Below, piece after piece: positions 10,527 to 18,176 of a stretch of 64,000 bases of DNA. How positions within the stretch are numbered: the stretch's first letter is position 1; every line of letters begins with the position of its first letter. The translations under genes and the position numbers were made by a program. This stretch comes from Prochlorococcus marinus str. MIT 0912 (GTDB lineage Bacteria > Cyanobacteriota > Cyanobacteriia > PCC-6307 > Cyanobiaceae): NCBI RefSeq assembly GCF_027359595.1, contig NZ_CP114783.1, positions 744,001 through 808,000 of the forward strand. The letters are read 5' to 3'. A model generated the notes under the pieces. The model was given only the letters and a program-made list of their open reading frames with translations, was not told the DNA's origin and did no database searches.

Positions 10527-10613
10527 CGGAGAGGGTGGGATTCGAACCCACGGATAGTTTTATCTATCAAACGATTTCGAGTCGTTCGCTTTCGACCACT
10601 CAGCCACCTCTCC
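10527..10613 (-). tRNA. tRNA-Ser (CGA)
   Basis: Read on the minus strand, GGAGAGG at the 5' end pairs with CCTCTCC at the 3' end, the anticodon stem AACGA/TCGTT encloses CTCGAAA with anticodon CGA, a long variable arm follows, and the T loop is GGTTCGAATCC. The 87-nt length fits a class-II serine tRNA. No CCA is encoded. Confidence 0.96.
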
Positions 10614-10686
10614 ATTCAAATAAGTTTAAGGCAAGCTTCTATTTTCTCTTAAGAATAAACAGAATTAAAAACTAATTCTTAATTCC

Positions 10687-11712
10687 TCAATCCCAACCTG
10701 CCTTTCTCATAAGATTAATTGCTTTTTTATTATTTGCTCCTAATTGATCAATTGTCACGCTGTCAGGAGTAAATTCTCCAAACTGTGTCACTTCATCCGT
10801 TGTATTAAAACCAACTAAAGGATGTTCAAATGTTGGGCCAGCTAATCCACTACTCCCATTAGGAGAAGCAAGATACTCAAGGAGCTGAATAGCTTCTTCT
10901 TTATTTTCAGCATATTTGGCAATGCCACCTGCACTAACATTTACATGAGCAGGATTGGGAATAAGAACTTTTACTTTTTTAGCCAACCTTTGATCTTTTC
11001 TTCCATTAACACCTGCGAGCATCCTTGAAACATAGTAGTGATTAACTATCCCTACACCACACTTACCTTGAGCCACAGCTCTAATAACTCCGATATCTCC
11101 AGGGAAAAAAGGCTGAGAAATATTTGAAATCATACCTTTTAACCATTCTTTAGTTTTTGCTTCTCCTTTATTGACAATTTGATTGGCAACTAAAGATTGA
11201 TTGTATGGACTACTCCTTTTTCTCACACAAACAAAACCCTTCAAAGAAGGGTTGGCAAGATCTGAATAATCTTTGATTAAATTAACATCAACTTTTTTAG
11301 GATTAGCGACCATAACCCTCACCCTTCTAGTTAAGGCATACCACCTTGCTTGAGGATCTCGATATGCGACGGGAACATTTTTATCTAATTGATCTGATCT
11401 ATATGACTGAAGAAGACCACTTTTTGCAGCATTACTAATTCGGGCTGCATCAACAAGAAGAATGACATCAGCTTTAGAATTTGCACCTTCCCTTTTCAAT
11501 CTTTCAACTAGAGAAATTCCTGTAGCCTCAATTAATCGAATTTTTATCCCAGTCTCTTCGGCAAATTTTTTGTATATCTGCTTATCTGTATTGTAATGTC
11601 TGCCTGAATAAATCCTTACTTCTCTATCAGAAGCCTTTACATGATTAAAACTTGAAGAAGCTAATATAGTTCCTGCTATTACTGAAGTAAAAAGACGCTT
11701 AATTAAATTCAT
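10687..11712 (-). CDS. futA: Iron(III) ABC transporter substrate-binding protein
   Basis: A 341-residue periplasmic binding protein of the FutA/IdiA/AfuA family that delivers ferric iron to an ABC importer. A signal peptide (about 1-27) precedes VRIYSGRHYNTDKQIYKKF, whose tyrosine and histidine are among the family's iron ligands, and a later NHYY supplies further tyrosines. The membrane and ATPase subunits are not nearby. It is divergent from the PKHD-type oxygenase gene, and a shared 148-bp promoter region suggests joint iron control. Confidence 0.92.
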   Translation of the reverse strand: MNLIKRLFTSVIAGTILASSSFNHVKASDREVRIYSGRHYNTDKQIYKKFAEETGIKIRLIEATGISLVERLKREGANSKADVILLVDAARISNAAKSGLLQSYRSDQLDKNVPVAYRDPQARWYALTRRVRVMVANPKKVDVNLIKDYSDLANPSLKGFVCVRKRSSPYNQSLVANQIVNKGEAKTKEWLKGMISNISQPFFPGDIGVIRAVAQGKCGVGIVNHYYVSRMLAGVNGRKDQRLAKKVKVLIPNPAHVNVSAGGIAKYAENKEEAIQLLEYLASPNGSSGLAGPTFEHPLVGFNTTDEVTQFGEFTPDSVTIDQLGANNKKAINLMRKAGWD

Positions 11713-11860
11713 TAATCTATCTAGGGAAGGGATTAATATCTTTCCCTAGACTAGACAAGAAGACACAGCTAAATACAGCTTCGCAACTTTGATACGTACT
11801 AAGGTATAAATTGATATCTTGTTGATACTTTAGGATAGTTATTTAATCTAGATAATAAAC

Positions 11861-12526
11861 ATGGAATATTTAATTCATTCGCTAATCGATCAATCAGAAG
11901 CTCTTCAAATAGTTAATAACCTCAAGGCAGAGAAATCATCATGGCAAGATGGCAAAAAAACTGCAGGAAGCCATGCCGCAAAAATCAAATCAAATTTTCA
12001 ATTAGATAAAAATTCCAAATTATCAATTGAGCTTAGAGATCTTATTGTTAATAAAATAATTTCAAATCCGCTTCTAAAAAGTTTTACATTACCAAGTCTT
12101 ATCCATGGAGTCATGTTTACTCAATCACTAGTTGGACATAGCTATGGGTCACATATTGATAATCCTTATATGCCCTCAGGAAGAAGTGATTTATCTTTTA
12201 CGTTATTTCTAAACGCGCCAGAAGATTACAGAGGTGGTGAATTATGTATTCAGACGATCAATAAAACTGAAAAAATCAAACTATCTGCAGGAGAGATGAT
12301 CATTTATCCCAGTACACAACTACATTCGGTTGCTGAAGTCAAAGATGGTGAACGTCATGTATGTGTAGGCTGGATTCAAAGCTATGTACAAAACAATGAC
12401 GATAGGAATTTCTTATTCGGACTTGATGCTGGAGCAAAAGGACTACTCGCAAAACATGGAAGATCCGAGGAACTGGATTTAGTTTTCCAGGCATACAGTA
12501 ATCTCCTAAGAAGATTAGGAGATTAA
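11861..12526 (+). CDS. PKHD-type Fe(II)/2-oxoglutarate hydroxylase (PiuC-like)
   Basis: A 221-residue 2-oxoglutarate-dependent oxygenase of the PiuC/PKHD type. The metal triad H98-x-D100 (in GSHIDNP) and H155 (in QLHSVAEV), and the 2-oxoglutarate-binding arginine R165, are all present. Relatives are induced by iron starvation and sit beside iron-uptake genes, as here beside futA in divergent orientation. Its substrate is not established. The 11713-11860 spacer holds several TTGATA-like repeats that might be a Fur-type operator, though I see no clean Fur box. Confidence 0.9.
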   Translation: MEYLIHSLIDQSEALQIVNNLKAEKSSWQDGKKTAGSHAAKIKSNFQLDKNSKLSIELRDLIVNKIISNPLLKSFTLPSLIHGVMFTQSLVGHSYGSHIDNPYMPSGRSDLSFTLFLNAPEDYRGGELCIQTINKTEKIKLSAGEMIIYPSTQLHSVAEVKDGERHVCVGWIQSYVQNNDDRNFLFGLDAGAKGLLAKHGRSEELDLVFQAYSNLLRRLGD

Positions 12527-12612
12527 ACCGATCACTTTATACAGTAAGAGGTAAAAAAAGAACTTCCCTTAGAAGGTTTGACCTACCAAAATAAACACAA
12601 ATCAAACATGGC

Positions 12613-12858
12613 ATGCCAAGTAAAACACCTATCGGAATATTCCTTGCTGCAGCAGCTGCTTTAGCGACTAACGCAATTATTCCTGACAATTCAAGAGCTG
12701 GGGAAAAACATGGTGATCTGGGTGGGTTAAAGGAATGGACTACAGATCAAGAAGTAGACGAGGATGGAAAACTTGATGAAGCAGCTCAAAAAGCTGCTGA
12801 TAAAGCTAAAAAAGCTGATATTTGCATTCCTATTGGAGAGGGAGAAAATTGCTGGTAA
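12613..12858 (+). CDS. Small secreted protein, unknown function
   Basis: An 81-residue protein with an N-terminal hydrophobic, alanine-rich segment ending NSRAGEK, which reads as a signal peptide. The acidic/lysine-rich middle (TDQEVDEDGKLDEAAQKAAD) is probably helical, and the C-terminus carries two cysteines (ICIPIGEGENCW) that could form a disulfide. It has its own terminator just downstream. I do not recognise a named family; such proteins are common in marine picocyanobacteria. Confidence 0.65.
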   Translation: MPSKTPIGIFLAAAAALATNAIIPDNSRAGEKHGDLGGLKEWTTDQEVDEDGKLDEAAQKAADKAKKADICIPIGEGENCW

Positions 12859-12877
12859 AAGGCTTAAAATATATAAA

Positions 12878-12901
12878 AAGCCCGTTTAATGGGCTTTTTT
12901 A
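12878..12901 (+). terminator. Terminator after the small secreted protein
   Basis: AAAAGCCCGTTTAATGGGCT followed by six T makes a GCCC/GGGC hairpin with a U-tract 20 bases after the stop at 12858. Confidence 0.8.
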
Positions 12902-12922
12902 TTGCACATAAATAAACACAAA

Positions 12923-12946
12923 AAAACGCCCCAAGAGGGGCGTTTT
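12923..12946 (-). terminator. Terminator after the porin gene
   Basis: AAAACGCCCC and GGGGCGTTTT form a 10-bp perfect hairpin with A/T tails on both sides. It lies 20 bases past the porin stop and would work for the minus strand, possibly in both directions. Confidence 0.82.
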
Positions 12947-12966
12947 AAAAAGTCCTAACTAAGAAT

Positions 12967-14253
12967 TTAGAACCTGAATTCAGTTAGAAGAACTGCACCA
13001 TTTACATCCTGGTTTGCAGCACCAGTATCTGATCCACCGAAGATCGCAGGGGTAACACTTACACCATCATTAACTTTAAATGTGTAATAAGCTTCCCAAC
13101 GTGTGTTGTCTTCTTCAGGATCTTCAGTGACTGATCCACCACTTTTCACAGAAGTTGCAGCCTGTGCTGAACCAAAAGCGACACCGGCTCTGTTCCCATC
13201 GATGAATAAGTCTTTCCAACCAAGACCTACCATCCATCCTGCAGTGTCTTCAGCCTCACCAGCTGTTGCTTCATCGTAAGAAGCAAAATCATAACCAACT
13301 TGAACTTCAGGAATAGCTCCTGTTTCTTGTGGCCTCCAATAACCTCTTAGGCCATAAGCAGTCATATCTCCACCAGTACATGTTGTGTCAGTGGTTTTAC
13401 CATTGTCACCAACCATAGCTGTATGGAAGTAGGCGTCATATCCATTGCAACTAGCTGTCGGTGCACTTTTGTTAGCCATTGCCGCAGAAACCTGCCAAGT
13501 AGGTGAGCCGTACTCAACCTTAGTTAACAAGAAACTTCTTGAATCATCATTGGACAAACCACTTGTAGAACTTGCTCCATCTTTAGAAGTGTAATTAGCA
13601 CTTATAGCAAATCTTGCTTCAGAAGGATCTTCGACATTTTGTGTCCATGCAATTCCAAATCCAGGACTTGTACTAGAACCATATGCTGAACCATTACCAC
13701 CTAACGCAAACTGCTTTGTTACTGGCTTATAAATAGATGGAGCACTAGCTAGCATGTAGTAGTTCTCAATCCTTGGTCCAACCCAAACTTGTAAAGAATC
13801 TCCTACAGGGAATTGATACCAAAGCTTATCAACTTTAAGAACACTACCGTTTCCATTAGCTGCACTTAAGTAAGTACCTTGACCTTTGTCTTTGAAATGA
13901 TCAGATACGTTACCAGTCTTAATACGTGTATAAAGATTGTCTTCACCAGTGAAACTTGTATTCAGATTTAACTGATACATGTATTCCATAGTGATCTCAT
14001 CTGTATTAGTCTCTGCATCATCATCAACGTAACCAGTGATAAAAGCAGCCTTTCCACTCATCTTTGTAGATGAAGAGAACTGACCAGCCATGATTTCGCC
14101 GAGTTGTGCTTCAACGCCATCAACACGAGCTTGAATGACTTCAGACCTAAGATCTGATTCGTTAGATACCGGAGTAACATCGGCATTTGCTGCTAATGGT
14201 GCCATTAGGCCTAAAGCAGCAGGAGCTACCAGCAAACGCTGAAAAAGCTTCAT
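12967..14253 (-). CDS. Outer-membrane porin (Som/OprB-like)
   Basis: A beta-barrel porin. I choose the ATG at 14251-14253 because a GAGGACAC ribosome binding site precedes it; an upstream start would add eight unlikely residues. This gives 428 residues beginning MKLFQRLLVAPAALGLM, a signal peptide cleaved near ANADV. A short coiled segment (about 45-65) precedes a series of alternating beta strands that end in the terminal phenylalanine expected of barrel proteins (LLTEFRF). It would pass small solutes through the outer membrane. It sits downstream of glyQ on the same strand but has its own leader. Confidence 0.85.
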   Translation of the reverse strand: MKLFQRLLVAPAALGLMAPLAANADVTPVSNESDLRSEVIQARVDGVEAQLGEIMAGQFSSSTKMSGKAAFITGYVDDDAETNTDEITMEYMYQLNLNTSFTGEDNLYTRIKTGNVSDHFKDKGQGTYLSAANGNGSVLKVDKLWYQFPVGDSLQVWVGPRIENYYMLASAPSIYKPVTKQFALGGNGSAYGSSTSPGFGIAWTQNVEDPSEARFAISANYTSKDGASSTSGLSNDDSRSFLLTKVEYGSPTWQVSAAMANKSAPTASCNGYDAYFHTAMVGDNGKTTDTTCTGGDMTAYGLRGYWRPQETGAIPEVQVGYDFASYDEATAGEAEDTAGWMVGLGWKDLFIDGNRAGVAFGSAQAATSVKSGGSVTEDPEEDNTRWEAYYTFKVNDGVSVTPAIFGGSDTGAANQDVNGAVLLTEFRF

Positions 14254-14406
14254 TGTGTCCTCACACAAATATGTCAATTTAATATTAGTGTATTCATTAA
14301 GACATTCCAGAGGCAGAACCCATGAAAGTATCTTTTTATACGCGGCTGGATATTAAACGAACTATTTTTTACTTAAAAAGCCAAACATATTAATTTGTAT
14401 TAATAA

Positions 14407-15276
14407 CTAATTTGAACAAAGAGGGAACCCTAAGACCTTTCGTTCTTCCAACCAAGCTTCAGCAACTTTACGAGCCAAAGATCTAATTCTTGCAATAATT
14501 TTAGTTCTTTCAGTAACAGATATAACTCCTCTTGCTTCTAATAAATTAAATGTATGGCTACATTTCAGAACATAATCAAGGCATGGAGAAGGTAGCTTTT
14601 TAGCAATTAGTTGATGAGCTTCATCCTCGTAAATCTCAAAAAGCTTCCTTAAATTAGCTGGATTAGATTCTTCAAAATTATACTTGCATTGACCTTTTTC
14701 GAAAGGAAGCCAAATATCCCCATATTTAGTCTTTTTATTCCAGGAAAGATCCCAAATACTTTCAACATTTTGTAGATACATTGCCAATCTCTCCAAGCCA
14801 TAAGTGATCTCAATTGAAACAGGCTTGCAATCAAGACCTCCACATTGTTGAAAATAAGTAAATTGGGTAACTTCCATCCCATCAAGCCAAACTTCCCAAC
14901 CCACTCCCCATGCGCCTAAAGTTGGAGATTCCCAATTATCTTCAACGAATCTAATATCGTGGTCCTTAGCTGAAATCCCCAAGGCTTCAAGAGAAGATAA
15001 ATAAATTTCTTGTATTGCGTCTAAAGAGGGCTTGATAAGAACTTGATATTGAAAATAATGCTGTGCTCTATTTGGATTGTCTCCATACCTACCATCAGTC
15101 GGACGTCGACAGGGCTCTGGGTAAGCGACAGCCCAAGGCTCAGGACCTATCGCTCTTAAAAAAGAATGAGGGCTCATCGTCCCTGCGCCCTTCTCCAAAT
15201 CATATGGCTGAAGCAGCAAACAACCTTTCTCACTCCAGAAATTATTGAGGCTAGAAATTATGTCCTGAAAATACAC
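14407..15276 (-). CDS. glyQ: Glycyl-tRNA synthetase alpha chain; 5' end is the attachment site of the neighbouring element
   Basis: The 289-residue alpha subunit of the bacterial alpha2-beta2 glycyl-tRNA synthetase, with family landmarks [31 protein letters not shown] and [10 protein letters not shown]. The start is a GTG (15276-15274) preceded by GGGAGGAC, which lies in DNA belonging to the inserted element. The same first codons recur at the element's far end with an ATG, so glyQ appears to have lost its own start and leader and is now expressed from element-supplied sequence. The protein itself looks intact. Confidence 0.95.
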   Translation of the reverse strand: MYFQDIISSLNNFWSEKGCLLLQPYDLEKGAGTMSPHSFLRAIGPEPWAVAYPEPCRRPTDGRYGDNPNRAQHYFQYQVLIKPSLDAIQEIYLSSLEALGISAKDHDIRFVEDNWESPTLGAWGVGWEVWLDGMEVTQFTYFQQCGGLDCKPVSIEITYGLERLAMYLQNVESIWDLSWNKKTKYGDIWLPFEKGQCKYNFEESNPANLRKLFEIYEDEAHQLIAKKLPSPCLDYVLKCSHTFNLLEARGVISVTERTKIIARIRSLARKVAEAWLEERKVLGFPLCSN

Positions 15277-15278
15277 TA
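15261..15278. other. attL core within the 5' end of glyQ
   Basis: TGTCCTGAAAATACACTA matches TGTCCTGAAAGTACATTA at 24172-24189 at 16 of 18 positions. On the minus strand it contains the first codons of glyQ (GTG TAT TTT CAG GAC). The two differences fall on the start codon and on the third base of the tyrosine codon. Confidence 0.75.
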
Positions 15279-15311
15279 TACAGTCCTCCCAATGTTTTTG
15301 AAGCTCAGATT

Positions 15312-15420
15312 TAGGAGAACAAGGGGAGAACAGCGATTCAAAACAAACTTAGGAGAACAGATGTGCAATGTGTCAAAAGAACAGAAGGAGAACGAAATCG
15401 CGTTTTTCAATTTGTTCTCC
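15312..15420. repeat. Left arm: GGAGAAC repeats near attL
   Basis: GGAGAAC occurs at 15314-15320, 15325-15331, 15352-15358 and 15387-15393, and inverted (GTTCTCC) at 15414-15420. The first pair, with 11-bp spacing, belongs to a 24-bp block (15312-15335) that recurs at 24112-24135 with two mismatches. Placement inside both cores suggests integrase arm-type binding sites. Confidence 0.65.
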
Positions 15421-15523
15421 CTTTTCTTTCACTCAACTAATCCTATCTATTTGTGTAATCAATGACACGCAAATATCCATGAACAATCAAACAGATCGAT
15501 CCACATTGAGTCATTAATTTATT

Positions 15524-15537
15524 AGTATATATGTACT
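15524..15537. promoter_or_regulatory. LexA-like box, one mismatch
   Basis: AGTATATATGTACT fits the cyanobacterial LexA pattern RGTACNNNDGTWCB with one mismatch in the left half. It lies 14 bases before the DUF1651 start codon. Taken alone it is weak; it gains weight from the better boxes at 16100 and 26885. Confidence 0.35.
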
Positions 15538-15550
15538 ACCGTGTTCTCTG

Positions 15551-15784
15551 ATGAAGCGTGATGGTTGGATTAAAGAAGCAAATGGAAGATGGATATTAAG
15601 GTTTCGCTACGATTGGGAGAGCTGGGAACAGAATCCGAAGGTATTAATAGATAGAGGAAGGTTGATGTCTAATGGTATTCCCTTACTTAAATCAAGAAAG
15701 AGAATGAGAAGAAACCTAGCGATTGTTTTATGGAAGGATCTATTAGCGTCTGGTTGGAAGCGCGTTAATCCTCAATGGGAATAG
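15551..15784 (+). CDS. DUF1651 family protein
   Basis: A 77-residue protein with the pattern of DUF1651, a family I associate with marine picocyanobacteria: DGWIKEANGRWILRF at the start, a central ..DRGRL..NGIPLLKSR.. and a C-terminal LWKDLLASGWKRVNPQW. Its function is unknown. Here it is the first gene inside the left end of the integrated element, reading away from glyQ, and a LexA-like sequence lies just upstream. Its presence hints that the family travels on mobile elements in these genomes. Confidence 0.8.
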   Translation: MKRDGWIKEANGRWILRFRYDWESWEQNPKVLIDRGRLMSNGIPLLKSRKRMRRNLAIVLWKDLLASGWKRVNPQWE

Positions 15785-15909
15785 CGCTAATCTGTGTCCA
15801 AAAACCTGCATAACTGCTTATATGACAGTTACGCAAACCATAAATCACCCTATCAAAACGTAGTTATAGCTTAATCGGGTTATAAAAGAGTTTCAAATGA
15901 GCGCTGTTA

Positions 15910-15963
15910 GGACACGAAATGGACAGAACTGGACACGAATTGGACACAAAAAAGGACATCAAA
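15910..15963 (+). repeat. Iteron-like array of GGACA units
   Basis: Five direct copies of GGACA start at 15910, 15921, 15931, 15942 and 15954, that is, one per 10-12 bases or about one helical turn. The fuller unit is GGACACGAATT-like. Such phased repeats are typical of binding arrays for replication initiators, excisionases or regulators. They sit in a 383-bp gene-free region between the DUF1651 gene and the first LexA-type box. Confidence 0.6.
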
Positions 15964-16014
15964 CACCCTATATATGAATCTGAACACCCCACTATGGGGA
16001 CATCTGCGTCGCTG

Positions 16015-16029
16015 CTTATACGATATAAG
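16015..16029. promoter_or_regulatory. Operator-like palindrome CTTATA-CGA-TATAAG
   Basis: A perfect 6-bp inverted repeat with a 3-bp spacer. Its left side (CTGCTTATA-Y-GA) also occurs near 15808-15819, about 200 bases upstream. A further small repeat, CCCC-ACTAT-GGGG, is at 15987-15999. These suggest a regulatory region before the gene at 16168. Confidence 0.4.
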
Positions 16030-16099
16030 GGTTCAGAGATTTATAATATTATTTTTTTGGAATTTTTTTAGAGGGTAACCAATTCAGCACATAACTAAT

Positions 16100-16113
16100 A
16101 GTACAACTGTTCT
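16100..16113. promoter_or_regulatory. LexA (SOS) box before the first element module
   Basis: AGTACAACTGTTCT matches the recalled cyanobacterial LexA pattern RGTACNNNDGTWCB at every position. It is 54 bases upstream of the start at 16168. A perfect 12-bp palindrome GACGAGCTCGTC follows at 16120-16131. A perfect match is expected roughly once by chance in 64 kb on both strands, so position is the main argument. Confidence 0.55.
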
Positions 16114-16167
16114 TCTTTTGACGAGCTCGTCCAAAACTGCTAGAACTTTATCAGTCACTTTAATGTC

Positions 16168-16815
16168 TTGACTTCATCAGCAATAGAAACTCCTCAATAC
16201 GTAGACGATTACTCCATTGATGAATTGGAGAGCGTGGATTTAAACAGCGCTACTACAAAAGGATTACCAGCTAGTCAAATTCGTTTCGTAAAGACAAGAG
16301 TGCTGAGTGCTAATGAAGCGCTAGCGACAGCGGGTAATGCTATATACGCAGCAGCAAAAGCGCTGGTAGAAATTAAGAAGGATGTAAAGAAAAAGAATTG
16401 GGTAGCACTTACAGACTCAGGTGCTTTGAAGATGAGCGGTAGAAACGCAAGAGATCTAGCAAACGCTTATGAAACTTGGTTGTCCGCTTCAGACATCCCA
16501 GAAGATGCACTATCTCAAGTATCAGCAAGAACGCTAGCGAAGATAGGCAAAGCAGAAGCAGGACAGAGAGTACACGCAATCAATAAGATCAAGAAAGGTG
16601 ATGGATTCTCTGAAGGTGATCTCAACAAGATTCTTAAGAAGAGAAGCAAAGTAACAGTAACTATGGAAGAACTACTAGCTAAAGCAGAGCTAGTATCTAA
16701 GAAGACAAGCGATGAAGATAAGATCGGTAGATTTACAGACATCATGCTAGAAAATATAAAACTCAAAGCAAAGGTAGTTGAGCTAGAAGCACAGTTAGCA
16801 AAAGCTAAAGCTTGA
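16168..16815 (+). CDS. Element protein with C-terminal coiled coil; paralogue of the gene at 24719
   Basis: A 215-residue protein starting at a TTG. The N-terminal 150 residues are clearly related to those of the gene at 24719-25339: shared features include TKGL, a helical segment with ..LV.IK..VK..NW..L..SG.., and a further SA.T.WL.-type stretch. The order of helices faintly recalls DUF3102/KfrA-like DNA-binding proteins, but I cannot prove that. The end (about 165-215) is a coiled coil, ENIKLKAKVVELEAQLAKAK. It is followed by a membrane protein and preceded by a LexA-type box, so it may be an inducible regulatory or DNA-handling protein of the element. Confidence 0.8.
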   Translation: MTSSAIETPQYVDDYSIDELESVDLNSATTKGLPASQIRFVKTRVLSANEALATAGNAIYAAAKALVEIKKDVKKKNWVALTDSGALKMSGRNARDLANAYETWLSASDIPEDALSQVSARTLAKIGKAEAGQRVHAINKIKKGDGFSEGDLNKILKKRSKVTVTMEELLAKAELVSKKTSDEDKIGRFTDIMLENIKLKAKVVELEAQLAKAKA

Positions 16816-16871
16816 TGAGAGTGGGTTAGTACCCATTCGGATATAACTTCTCACACCTACAACTAAATACC

Positions 16872-17210
16872 ATGTCATACTCTTCTCGTGATCGAGATAA
16901 GAAAGTAGAGAGCAGTATTCCTAATTGGGTTGTATATGCTTTGCTCGGTGCAGTTACGTTTCTAATAGTTAATTCAATACATACAGCGCTTCTAACCTTC
17001 ATTGTGTCTGGAGCAGTAATGCTGTTTATCTGGAGTTATATGTCTAAACCTGTAGCAGAGATACAACCTATGAAGGAAGAGAATAGAGATCAGATGAGTC
17101 TATTCACTAAGAACAAAATCAATAGACATACATTCAATAAGAATACAGAAACAAATCCTCAGCGTAAAAGATTCTTGAGATCTATAGACGATATAGATAA
17201 CGCAGCGTAA
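16872..17210 (+). CDS. Small two-helix membrane protein of the element
   Basis: A 112-residue protein with two hydrophobic helices (about 18-36 and 38-55) and a soluble, basic C-terminal tail. The tail ends RSIDDIDNAA; a related SRFIDDLDY motif is found in the protein at 25718, and the Ala-Ala end is shared with several small proteins outside the element's right end. It follows the coiled-coil gene by 56 bases and is probably in its operon. No known family is apparent. Confidence 0.7.
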   Translation: MSYSSRDRDKKVESSIPNWVVYALLGAVTFLIVNSIHTALLTFIVSGAVMLFIWSYMSKPVAEIQPMKEENRDQMSLFTKNKINRHTFNKNTETNPQRKRFLRSIDDIDNAA

Positions 17211-17214
17211 AAGA

Positions 17215-17292
17215 TTAAGGGAGAGATTAAAACCATATGGAGAGCTAATACCACTTAGTAGGTTTTGGGACACCCATCCCTCTCTCCCTTAA
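17215..17292 (+). ncRNA. Candidate structured RNA 1
   Basis: TTAAGGGAGAGA (17215-17226) pairs perfectly with TCTCTCCCTTAA (17281-17292). Inside, AAAACC (17229-17234) pairs with GGTTTT (17261-17266), enclosing a GCTAA/TTAGT mini-hairpin, and GGGA/TCCC (17267-17270, 17277-17280) forms another. This gives a branched 78-nt structure starting 5 bases after the membrane-protein stop. Confidence 0.5.
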
Positions 17293-17306
17293 CACATACT
17301 TCTCGT

Positions 17307-17345
17307 GCCGTCCATATCCCGAAGGACTTAGGACGCGGCTTTTTT
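17307..17345 (+). terminator. Probable terminator of the plus-strand element operon
   Basis: CGTCC (17309-17313) pairs with GGACG (17331-17335), with possible extension through GCC/GGC across a bulge, followed by a run of six T. It lies between the two structured regions. Confidence 0.55.
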
Positions 17346-17358
17346 AATGTCTGAGGAT

Positions 17359-17541
17359 CTTTTAACGTCTTAACCTCATTGGACGAGCTACGCATTAATT
17401 AATCTTTCCCCGAAGCGGCTAAAGCGAGGGAGCTGCTAAGACAACAGTCGCAAACACGAGCAAGCGGCTAAAGCTTGCGAGTTATCCGAGCGAACGGAGT
17501 GAGCGAGAGCGCTTAACCAAAAGAGGTTAAGACGTTAAAAG
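17359..17541. ncRNA. Candidate structured RNA 2, closed by a perfect 19-bp stem
   Basis: A 19-base sequence at 17359-17377 has its exact reverse complement at 17523-17541. The enclosed 145 bases are G+C-richer than anything nearby and hold two hairpins that present the same AAGCGGCTAAAGC 13-mer (17413-17425 and 17462-17474), giving the loop GGCTAAA; the second has a 6-bp GCAAGC/GCTTGC stem. The right arm overlaps the stop codon of the minus-strand gene at 17535. It may be an RNA, a 3' end structure or a DNA site such as an origin. Confidence 0.55.
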
Positions 17542-17690
17542 TCATCCATACCTATATCTCTAAGTGTCTTCTCGTATTCATATAAAGAGACACCCATTGT
17601 ATTAGCTCTGATCATTCTTATCTGCTGATCTGATAGATCCGCTTTAAGACTGAATGCTTCCTTTACTTTTTCCCTGTCTTTCTTTGTCAT
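17535..17690 (-). CDS. Small element protein (51 aa)
   Basis: A 51-codon frame on the minus strand, starting MTKKDREKVKEAFSLKADLS and ending IGMDDF. It looks helical and soluble. Its start lies inside the end of the preceding 53-codon gene, an overlap of 47 bases, which points to a compact phage-like operon of four or more overlapping small genes. No family recognised. Confidence 0.5.
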   Translation of the reverse strand: MTKKDREKVKEAFSLKADLSDQQIRMIRANTMGVSLYEYEKTLRDIGMDDF

Positions 17691-17805
17691 TGTTCTTTCT
17701 GTCAAATACCTCATCTATTAGTTTCTTGTATTGATCGGAACTCATACCCATGTCAAACGCTCTAACGTCTCTCATGGTTTGTTCTACATAATCCATGTTA
17801 TTCAT
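17644..17805 (-). CDS. Small element protein (53 aa)
   Basis: A 53-codon frame beginning MNNMDYVEQTMRDVRAFDMG. It is mostly charged and helical. Its ATG overlaps the TAA stop of the upstream 51-codon gene (17798), which supports translational coupling. Function unknown. Confidence 0.5.
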   Translation of the reverse strand: MNNMDYVEQTMRDVRAFDMGMSSDQYKKLIDEVFDRKNNDKERQGKSKGSIQS

Positions 17806-17953
17806 GAGCGCTTATAAGTAGAGATTGCTTTGTATAGGGTTTATTTGCAAAGAGATGTCTATCATCTCTAGGAGCTTTAGCTTTTAGGTATTGATTCAAG
17901 TGCTTAGCAGGTGCAGCGCTGCTAATCTTAAGTGACTTGGTAGTGTATTTCAT
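17798..17953 (-). CDS. Small element protein (51 aa)
   Basis: A 51-codon frame beginning MKYTTKSLKISSAAPAKHLN, basic and without hydrophobic helices. Its stop overlaps the next start. It follows the 56-codon gene by 25 bases. Basic charge would fit nucleic-acid binding, but that is a guess. Confidence 0.5.
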   Translation of the reverse strand: MKYTTKSLKISSAAPAKHLNQYLKAKAPRDDRHLFANKPYTKQSLLISAHE

Positions 17954-17978
17954 TGTTTGTGCAAATTAAAATGTTAAT

Positions 17979-18149
17979 TTATTGAGGTTTACATATCCAC
18001 TCTTCAAGCATCGCTTGTGCGTAGGGATGATTGCGCGCGCTTTGGTGTCTTGATATCTGTCTGTAAGCAGACTCGGTAATCTTCCCTTCTGTCCAAAAGC
18101 GGATGTTGTCTGTATGTGGAACTGTCTCTCTATGTTGAGAATGATTCAT
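17979..18149 (-). CDS. Small element protein (56 aa)
   Basis: A 56-codon frame beginning MNHSQHRETVPHTDNIRFWT and ending EEWICKPQ, rich in histidine and aromatic residues. It lies 27 bases after the stop of the 291-residue protein, on the same strand. No family recognised. Confidence 0.5.
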   Translation of the reverse strand: MNHSQHRETVPHTDNIRFWTEGKITESAYRQISRHQSARNHPYAQAMLEEWICKPQ

Positions 18150-18176
18150 ATACTTATTGGGTGGGTGGTGCAGTAA

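Noticed and set aside
11713-11860. A canonical Fur box between futA and the oxygenase gene
   Set aside because: Only loosely repeated TTGATA/GATA elements are present; no 19-bp inverted repeat of Fur type could be aligned convincingly.
15063-15465. Two plus-strand frames over the 5' part of glyQ
   Set aside because: They are antisense to a well-conserved synthetase gene or run across attL and the arm repeats, with no protein-like composition.
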